NCBI GenBank assembly: GCA_023897205.1
Contig: JAHWDD010000006.1
Coordinates: forward strand, 4,402,001 to 4,466,000
DNA from: Exophiala sp. HKRS030
Taxonomy: Eukaryota; Ascomycota; Eurotiomycetes; Chaetothyriales; Herpotrichiellaceae
Direction: 5' to 3'
DNA length: 64,000 nucleotides
Position 1 is the first letter of the stretch; each line of letters begins with the position of its first letter. The position numbers and the translations under genes were made by a program. The notes under the pieces were generated by a model. It was given only the letters and a program-made list of their open reading frames with translations. It had not been told where the DNA came from and ran no database searches. Shown here piece after piece: positions 58,001 through 64,000 of the stretch.

Positions 58001-59079
58001 CCAACAACAATTCGAAGCTAATCAACAGCGTGCGAAGTAGGATTTTGGCCTTGCTTCCAGTGGCTTTCGAAGCGGCAATGTTCGTGGCGTCCAGTAACCA
58101 CCAGGCGGGCCTGCCATTCGATGGTCTGTTATTAAACCAGCTTTTAGATCAGGCACTGGACCTCCAAGCCTCTCAGCACACATTCTCAATTATGGCAGAT
58201 AAAGTCTTGTCTGCAGTGAGACCCACGCCCGGTTCCCATTCGACAGCAAAGGGCAAGATCAATATTCCGGCCTCAATAGCGTCAGGTCTGCTCGTCAAGA
58301 TGGTGCACGGACTCCGTACACTTCCAGAATACGATGTGAATCAAGCGGCAAGATGGGTGCGTTGTGTTATACAAATTGCACTAGACGGTGGTGAAACATT
58401 GGCTCCCAATGACATTCCTTCGGACGAAGGTCTCTACATGGTTAACAAAGTCACCGAGAAAGCCATTCAACTTGCACGTCTGGACATTATAGACTCAAAC
58501 GCGAGTTCCAGGATGCCCTCGACGACGAAATATCCTGCCGAAGAGCTCGAATGGTTAGCCATTACACTTTTCAATTTGTCAATCGACTTGTATTTCCTCC
58601 ACCAAACTTCACGACGTGAGTTGAACACAACAATGCAAATGCACGCCACCGATTCTCGGCCCCAGACATCAACAAATCTCAGCCCCGCGACCTTGTACGC
58701 CAACCCCGGATCTGGGGTCGCTTCCGAGACTAGTGCCGCAGGAACCACCTCGGCTACAGAGGATCGTCCTTTCACATGCGTCGAGGCGACGGGTGTTTCT
58801 GAGCACATCCAAGCTGGCGATGCTAATCTTGACGATACTGCAATTAAGTCTCCACGACTTTGGGCTCTATTTGCCATCGAGCTAGCTGATCTTCTGAACT
58901 CGGTTCCGGTCACTAATGACAGTGCTTCACTTACAGCTACACCCACGACTCGTGCAAACCCTTTTGCCGCGAAAGTCACCTCGGCAGACGTCGGCACGCA
59001 GGAATTTACCTATGGAGATGGTGGGCTTCTAGCTAGGACCATAAGGGATAAATGTCGAGAATTAGGTTGGGAAGTGTAA
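55082..59079 (+). CDS. Spo22/Zip4-like meiotic TPR protein, 14 exons (two frame breaks)
   Basis: Exons: 55082-55124, 55171-55395, 55443-55496, 55551-55601, 55651-55802, 55852-56109, 56158-56240, 56290-56473, 56518-56553, 56599-56827, 56876-57003, 57058-57203, 57251-57669 and 57733-59079. All introns are 44-63 nt. Adding one C at 55916-55920 and one G at 56376-56378 makes one frame of 1118 residues. Features resembling the SPO22 family (Pfam PF08631) are RVLAYLLLESAASLR, AWKRNRLDLASHF, MCFQIGAQQLEQ with EWLKRG (TPR-like helices), IWRKIERTYDESS and RRWFKKITYNFAL. Spo22/Zip4 is a ZMM protein that organises synaptonemal-complex and crossover sites in meiosis. The C-terminal 150 residues are Ser/Thr-rich, then DKCRELGWEV. 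Family assignment rests on remembered motifs; the gene structure is better supported. Confidence 0.7.
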
Positions 59080-60060
59080 AGGCAAGTTTGTAAAGCTTCC
59101 GAGTGAGTGCGAAGAACAACCGAACGTATCAGGGCCATGGCAATGAACGCAGTCGGTTGTTTTGTGCCGCCTGACGGTGTCACGTATGCTGACGATAAGT
59201 CAAAGAGTAGGGAACAACGCACACCGCCCTCCTGTACAAGCTAGAGACGAGAAACAGCTGCAGTCCTACTAAGGGGGAAACGACGTGCTGTGATGATGTT
59301 GACAATATAGTCTAAATGAGCTCAATGTTCTGGGAGTGCATAATTGGGACTTGGACATGCTAGCGGCGAAGTTTTTCCTATGAAATAAATGTGAATGCTT
59401 CCAGGACGGGTGGCTAGGCGTTGTTGAACTGACCCGGACGGTGGTTTGACCAGCCATCTAAGTAACAATGCGCCTGATGAGTGTAACTCTATCTTGCGAA
59501 CCAACGCGCGAAGCCAACCCAAACTTCATTATTGGCCAAGACCCTTCATCGTGGTAGTCATGGTGTGTTATTGACGCAAGATTGTCTTTGGCTAGAACTC
59601 GTCGTAATCTCCAGAAGAGCAATGTCGATAATGATAACGACACTCACAATCATGATGGTTCAATCGAAGAAAAAGCTTAAACATCCGCCGTCTTTTCTAT
59701 GTCCAAGCCTCTCATCAAATTCTCATATCCATGCGGTACAATGTGCAAAAATCAAAATCAAAATGGGGGTATCTCAAAGGGGCCAGGGGAGTTTCAAAGG
59801 CAGAGCCAGTGTCCCTATCGTTTGATTAATCGAACATCTCATCAAATGTTCTCGTGTTGTCTTCGCGACCAATTGCGCTTTGCGTTTCGTTCTTTTTTTT
59901 GCCACCATGACAGCCCTGTCTTAGGTTAAAGTTTTGGTCGCTAACAAAGACTGGAGGTAGGTTGCTGATCTCATAATTGGGCACTTTGCTATCAAACATA
60001 TTGTTCCGTAGACCAAGGTTTGAATGATGCACGCCTTCTAATAGCTCCCGGTAGTTCATT
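59080..60060. other. Intergenic, convergent 3' ends
   Basis: Overlapping short frames are present but none looks coding. It probably holds the 3' untranslated regions of the Spo22-like and bHLH genes. Confidence 0.5.
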
Positions 60061-61638
60061 TTAATGTTGCCAAAGTTGATCGTCGTTACGAAGTGCACTG
60101 GCATTGCCGAGCGCTGCAACCTGTGCTGCGGTCGAAGGATCAAACCCTAGCTTAGCTCTCAACTCCTCTACTTGACGCTTGACACGGGTGACCTTGGCAA
60201 CAACAACCTCGAGCTTCTTCATCGTGCTTTGCTTGCCCAACTCCTCCAGCTCGGGAACCAGATCGTAGAGCTCAGCATAGGCTCGGGCGGTGGCGTCTCT
60301 TCGTCGTTGTTCCGAGTTCGTATGATTGGCCTTTTTCTGTTCCAAGCTGAGAGGAGTCCTGATCGACTGCGCAGGCTGTGAAGCACTCGATGTTCGTTGT
60401 GTCTTAGGCTTAGGTTTAATAGGTGTCGATGAACTGATGGATTTTTTCTTACGAGCGGGCTTCGGTGGCGGTGGCGGTTTGTGAACTCGTGGCGGGCGTG
60501 CTTTTGAAGATGGCCATGGAGCTGGGGACAGAGATTTTGATCGCTCGGCGGTAGCATCATCATCCTCTTCAGCCTCGGCGTCCTGTTCCAGATCAGTTGC
60601 GATACTGCCAATCCGGGATTCTAACTCCATTGGCGCTTGTGAGTGGCTATTTGTCGTGGGTGTGTCCGGTTTAGACGACCTTCTCACCTCAGTCTTGACC
60701 TGGGAGCCACGTGAAGGACGAGACACGGGCTTTGCGGATGAGGCATTCACTGGGCTGGCATGCTGGGGTTTGGTCGAGGCTACGAAGCCATTACGCGGAT
60801 CTTGCTCTAGCTGGAAATCCTCGAAGGTTCGTTTCTTTGACCAGATAGGACTTGAAGGCTGTGTGTTGGGTTGAGTATTAGGTTGAGTGTTAGGTTGTGT
60901 GGTCGATCCGCTGGCGGGCTCAAAGATGTCCATTGGATGAACGGGATGGACCATGTCAGGATCTGTGGGAATGTTTGGAGCAGCGTAGCCAGAAGGTTGA
61001 AAGCGGAAATCGGTGCCAAAATTCATCGCACCGGGACGACTCTGATACTCCAGATTCATCATAGGCTGAGGGGGATATCCGTGTGGCCACGCATGGGTCT
61101 GGTTTGGCTGCATTGAAGCAGCACTCTGTAGCTGAGACAGAAGTGGATTGGCGTATGAAGCATCGGTGTAAGGAGGAATATGCATACCACCGTTGATTGC
61201 GTTTGTATGTCCAAGGACGTTCATCCCATGACCCAGCATCGCATCCGCGTAGGGGAAGCCGGGCGCTTGTAGATGATGGGGATCAGCAGCAGCTCGGTGT
61301 CCCAGTGCGGTATCGGATCCGACGAACATTGGAGGCATGTTGTAGTAGTGTTGTTGATCAGGTGGGAGGGCAAATTGTGCATGGTTGTGTTGCTTATTGG
61401 CGGGGTGAGGATTACTGTCGAAGTCATGGAAAAAATTGTCAAGATTTTGGTTTTCGTCTGCATTGAGCAATGGCTGCCCGGGAGGAGGACCCGGGTTCAT
61501 GAACTCAGGCAAACCGAGACCGTGGATGTTCTCCGGCTGATCTATAGAATTGTCAGCGACAGTGAAAGCGGAATCAACAAGAATAAAGTACGACGTACAG
61601 CCAAAAGGAAAGTTCTGCTGTCCGCCATGGGACGACAT
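60061..61638 (-). CDS. bHLH transcription factor
   Basis: Exon 1 is 61638-61599, the intron 61598-61542 (57 nt, GTACGT..TATAG) and exon 2 61541-60061, giving 506 residues. The C-terminal 110 residues form a basic helix-loop-helix domain: KKANHTNSEQRRRDATARAY is the basic region and helix 1, and STMKKLEVVVAKVTRVKRQV is helix 2, continuing as a short coil. The rest is disordered, rich in Pro, Gln, His and Ser, with four TQP(N/S) tetrapeptides from a 12-nt repeat near 60861-60900 and an acidic patch (DAEAEEDDDA). The family binds E-box DNA in the nucleus. Target genes cannot be read from sequence. The start at 61638 gives MSSHGGQQNFPFG; an upstream ATG at 61656 is in frame. Confidence 0.9.
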   Translation of the reverse strand: MSSHGGQQNFPFGCTSYFILVDSAFTVADNSIDQPENIHGLGLPEFMNPGPPPGQPLLNADENQNLDNFFHDFDSNPHPANKQHNHAQFALPPDQQHYYNMPPMFVGSDTALGHRAAADPHHLQAPGFPYADAMLGHGMNVLGHTNAINGGMHIPPYTDASYANPLLSQLQSAASMQPNQTHAWPHGYPPQPMMNLEYQSRPGAMNFGTDFRFQPSGYAAPNIPTDPDMVHPVHPMDIFEPASGSTTQPNTQPNTQPNTQPSSPIWSKKRTFEDFQLEQDPRNGFVASTKPQHASPVNASSAKPVSRPSRGSQVKTEVRRSSKPDTPTTNSHSQAPMELESRIGSIATDLEQDAEAEEDDDATAERSKSLSPAPWPSSKARPPRVHKPPPPPKPARKKKSISSSTPIKPKPKTQRTSSASQPAQSIRTPLSLEQKKANHTNSEQRRRDATARAYAELYDLVPELEELGKQSTMKKLEVVVAKVTRVKRQVEELRAKLGFDPSTAAQVAALGNASALRNDDQLWQH

Positions 61639-62678
61639 CCTTTGGGTTGCCAACATTCAATTGTAAACTCCACCACCGCCGCTCCCGGGCTGCTCGACAG
61701 CAGCGGTGATAGATTCGACGGCGATCAAGAGTAATCAGATGTGGTCAAGGTTTGGCGTTAAGAGAGGGTGCGGAGTCTCGCGGACCGTCAAGGTGACTGT
61801 AACAATGGATGGCAGTTGGAATTGAGTGTAGAGACTGCCCCTAGAAGCAGGGCCGATGGCAATTTTGCAGGGAAGAGCGCCTCGGCACAGGGTCAGATGC
61901 GTAGTCGTCTTTTGGGTGGGACAGTGGAAGGATATCGTAGAAAAGTCGTGGTATGAGGTGGATTGAAGAAGTGTTGGGACGCTGGAAGGTAGCCGAGCTG
62001 AAGTTGGACAGAGGAAGTGGTGACTCGTGAGAGGTGATGAAGGTGAAATGCTAGGCGGCGGAAACGACAGAAGATGATGAGGTCAAGATGGGTGGGTGTG
62101 GGAGAAGTGTATACCACGTTTGCGATGTTCAGTGTCAGGATCGAGAGGAAGGTGGAGTTGTGAAATTCAATGGCAGGAGCGATCTTGGTTTCTTTCACAT
62201 GTGAATTGAGATTCTCGAAGGTGCAGAGGTGCAGTGGGAATTGCAGCAACCAGTTAACTAGTGAATTGGTCACTGGGAAGAAAAGCCTTAGCCTCCAAGA
62301 CGCCCCAAGGCCACAACTGGCAGGCGGTGGGTGCCTTGTGCTCACTGGATAATGCCTAACGTAAAACGCCGAGAGCAAGCTTTGTCAATCTAGACTGAAT
62401 TGATAGCAGTTGGGTACCTACGGGTAATTCAGACAAAGTCAACACTCGAGGTGTTCCTCCACCGGCGGGTTGTGGCGGTGGCTTTATTAAACGGTCTCAC
62501 TATTTGCCGTTCTCCGGTCCCCCTCTGTGGCTCAGTCGCCTACTCGAGTTAGCACGTGCACTAACTAGGGAATACATTGATGACCTGGGCACATACCTAC
62601 TCCATACGTGCTTCAACATCAATATCTTCAGAGCGAAGATAGGTCCCGCTTGCCCTAACCAGGCCTAGAGAGGCCGAA
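61639..62678. other. Upstream region of the bHLH gene
   Basis: Minus-strand frames at about 61893-62378 are in the position of the bHLH leader and have no family features. No gene is supported. Confidence 0.45.
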
Positions 62679-64000
62679 TCAACTAACAGGATCATTGATT
62701 GAGGCTTTCCTTGGATTTTCATATCTGTCTCTAGACATTTCGACCACCACCGTACCTTCGCCTGAAATCCAATCCATAGGTATATGGGCCGTCAACTTGT
62801 CCGACAAGATCCACAGAACGAGCCAAATGTGAGCCATTATTTCGCCCCAGCAAAAGATTGTGATTCTCCATCCGCACCCAGCTTCCTGCGGCTCTCTCAC
62901 CAGTCGACTTCCCCAACCACCTTTGCCTTCTCGTACGAATCGACTCATGTTTTCCCAAAAACTCGAGAACTCGGCTTCTGTCCACATGGAGTAGCATGGT
63001 TGTGTTGTAGCGCTGAACTTGCCTTGGTGTGCTCGACGAAACTCCTTAAGTTGTAGCACTCGCTCCTGCGATGTCCGTGCGTCGAGTCCATCGCGTAGAC
63101 CCTCTAGTCGTTCATGACTGCTAGTTGGATACCTTGTAGCTGTTACCGCTGGGTCAGTTCCCGTCATGATGTCAAAACGCCAATAACCTCGCTCCAGTCT
63201 ACCAACCTGTCGTAGAACACGGGTCGGCCGGAACACTTTCTCCAAAGGAATTCGATCTGTAATGGCCTGCAGGGTCTTTGTAATGTGTGTTTTGTAGTTT
63301 GTTTCACCACCTCCAGGCTCGGGACCGGTGACTTCTTCTGCTACCTCTTTGATAGGAGCACTCGGCCAGAATGGTGATGGAGGCTGAGGGGAGTTGGCGT
63401 CCCTTCCAGTCCTCAAATGTAAACCCTTCTCGGAGTCTGAGAATGACTGCCCGGCCTGCTGGGCAGACCCTTCTGCGATTAGATCAATTGTCGAAGGTGG
63501 GTTGGCCACGCCTGAATAGACATGTCGATTGTGCGGTGACACAAAGCCCAGTCTGAGTGGCTGAGAGGGAGACAGTGTCGATGAAACCGATGTCATTTCT
63601 TGTTCACAGCTTTTCTCTTCTTGGCTGCGCAGGCTCGGAGAAGTCAACTGGTTGGTTGTAGCTCGAAAAGGAGTCTTGAAGGCAGCTTCATGACTTTTTT
63701 CCTCTGCCACGTCTTTCTCTACCCGGCGTTTCTTCTGTGGGGGCTCTATGGTCCCCACCAAGGGAGATTTCCGAGTCCGAAGAGCATGATGCGGCTCAAC
63801 CATTTTGTCAAGTATTGGGCCTGGTTCTACAATCTGAGGTTCTCTGCCCTTTCCGAAGGAGTCTGGGACGGTTGAGAACGAATTGCTGATGGAAGATAGG
63901 ACCGAATGAGCTCGTGTTCGAGTAGTTCTCATAGAAGCAACATCGAGGTCAAACGGTGGAGAGCTCGTTTCAGGAGCTGTTCTCGGACGTTGTAGGGGAG
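62679..64000 (-). CDS. Conserved hypothetical protein, 5' end beyond the window
   Basis: The frame is open from 62679 to the right edge. The first ATG inside the window is at 63932, but the 22 codons upstream of it (PETSSPPFDLDVAS just before it) are also open and protein-like, so the gene probably starts outside. The N-terminal part is disordered with a nuclear-type basic cluster (PQKKRRVEKD). The C-terminal 170 residues look folded: ALQAITDRIPLEKVFRPTRV, RGYWRFDIMTG, FSSFWENMSRFVREG, then CGWRITIFCWGEIMAHIWL and PMDWISGEGTVVVEMS. I do not recognise the family. The late hydrophobic strand-helix segment could be a membrane stretch but reads more like a buried core. Confidence 0.7.
   Translation of the reverse strand, partial: PLQRPRTAPETSSPPFDLDVASMRTTRTRAHSVLSSISNSFSTVPDSFGKGREPQIVEPGPILDKMVEPHHALRTRKSPLVGTIEPPQKKRRVEKDVAEEKSHEAAFKTPFRATTNQLTSPSLRSQEEKSCEQEMTSVSSTLSPSQPLRLGFVSPHNRHVYSGVANPPSTIDLIAEGSAQQAGQSFSDSEKGLHLRTGRDANSPQPPSPFWPSAPIKEVAEEVTGPEPGGGETNYKTHITKTLQAITDRIPLEKVFRPTRVLRQVGRLERGYWRFDIMTGTDPAVTATRYPTSSHERLEGLRDGLDARTSQERVLQLKEFRRAHQGKFSATTQPCYSMWTEAEFSSFWENMSRFVREGKGGWGSRLVREPQEAGCGWRITIFCWGEIMAHIWLVLWILSDKLTAHIPMDWISGEGTVVVEMSRDRYENPRKASINDPVS

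Noticed and set aside
61893..62378. 161-codon minus frame upstream of the bHLH gene
   Set aside because: Position fits the bHLH leader and promoter, and the sequence has no protein-family features.

Overview
The window is nuclear DNA of a filamentous ascomycete (Pezizomycotina). The evidence is intron-containing eukaryotic genes on both strands, short introns (about 44-113 nt) with GT..AG ends and CTAAC/CTGAC-like branch sites, and fungus-specific families: an ENA-type sodium ATPase, a WetA-like spore regulator, flotillin, Etp1/BRAP2, secreted dipeptidyl-peptidase V and an AcuK/AcuM/Ert1-type Zn2Cys6 activator. A WetA homologue with these short introns suits Eurotiomycetes or a neighbouring class, but I cannot fix the order. 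I saw no transposon, CRISPR array, rRNA gene, prophage or secondary-metabolite cluster.

Layout, left to right: a quinone-oxidoreductase-like MDR protein (+, 871-1796); a conserved hypothetical (-, 2029-2897); a gene-poor stretch; flotillin (+, 5150-6732); the ENA P-type ATPase (-, 7954-11364); Coq3 methyltransferase (+, 12738-13664); Etp1/BRAP2 (-, 15053-17476); four-repeat polyubiquitin (-, 17941-18918); an 80-aa Cys-rich protein (-, 20055-20396); the WetA-like regulator (+, 21481-23337); an acyltransferase-3 membrane protein (+, 24024-25498); dipeptidyl-peptidase V (-, 26078-28558); a DUF218 protein (+, 30145-30972); small Cys-rich and Ser/Thr-rich reading frames (-, 31127-33530); retromer subunit Vps5 (-, 34329-36273) divergent from an MFS drug/polyamine-type transporter (+, 36855-38392); a Dal5-type MFS transporter (-, 38976-40535); a conserved hypothetical (+, 41975-43100); a PMT4-type O-mannosyltransferase (+, 43792-46244); a sulfatase resembling choline sulfatase (-, 47078-48814); a BTB protein (+, 50991-51845); the gluconeogenesis-type Zn2Cys6/PAS activator (+, 52888-54813); a 14-exon Spo22/Zip4-like meiotic gene (+, 55082-59079); a bHLH factor (-, 60061-61638); and a partial hypothetical gene running off the right edge (-, 62679-64000).

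The genes are mostly unrelated core functions (ion homeostasis, ubiquinone synthesis, ubiquitin, endosomal recycling, glycosylation) mixed with development and meiosis regulators. They look like an ordinary chromosomal arm, not one pathway.

The strongest unexpected signal concerns the sequence itself. Six genes contain ten reading-frame breaks, and every one is repaired by making a run of three to five G or C one base longer. That points to consensus under-calling of G/C homopolymers, not pseudogenes. Other points of note are an 18-nt micro-exon inside a zinc finger, three stop-free introns whose length is a multiple of three, one probable GC-AG intron, a 9-mer (TACGGAGTA) found seven times and only between genes, and a nested inverted repeat just upstream of the DUF218 start codon. 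I did not find a clearly new multi-gene system.
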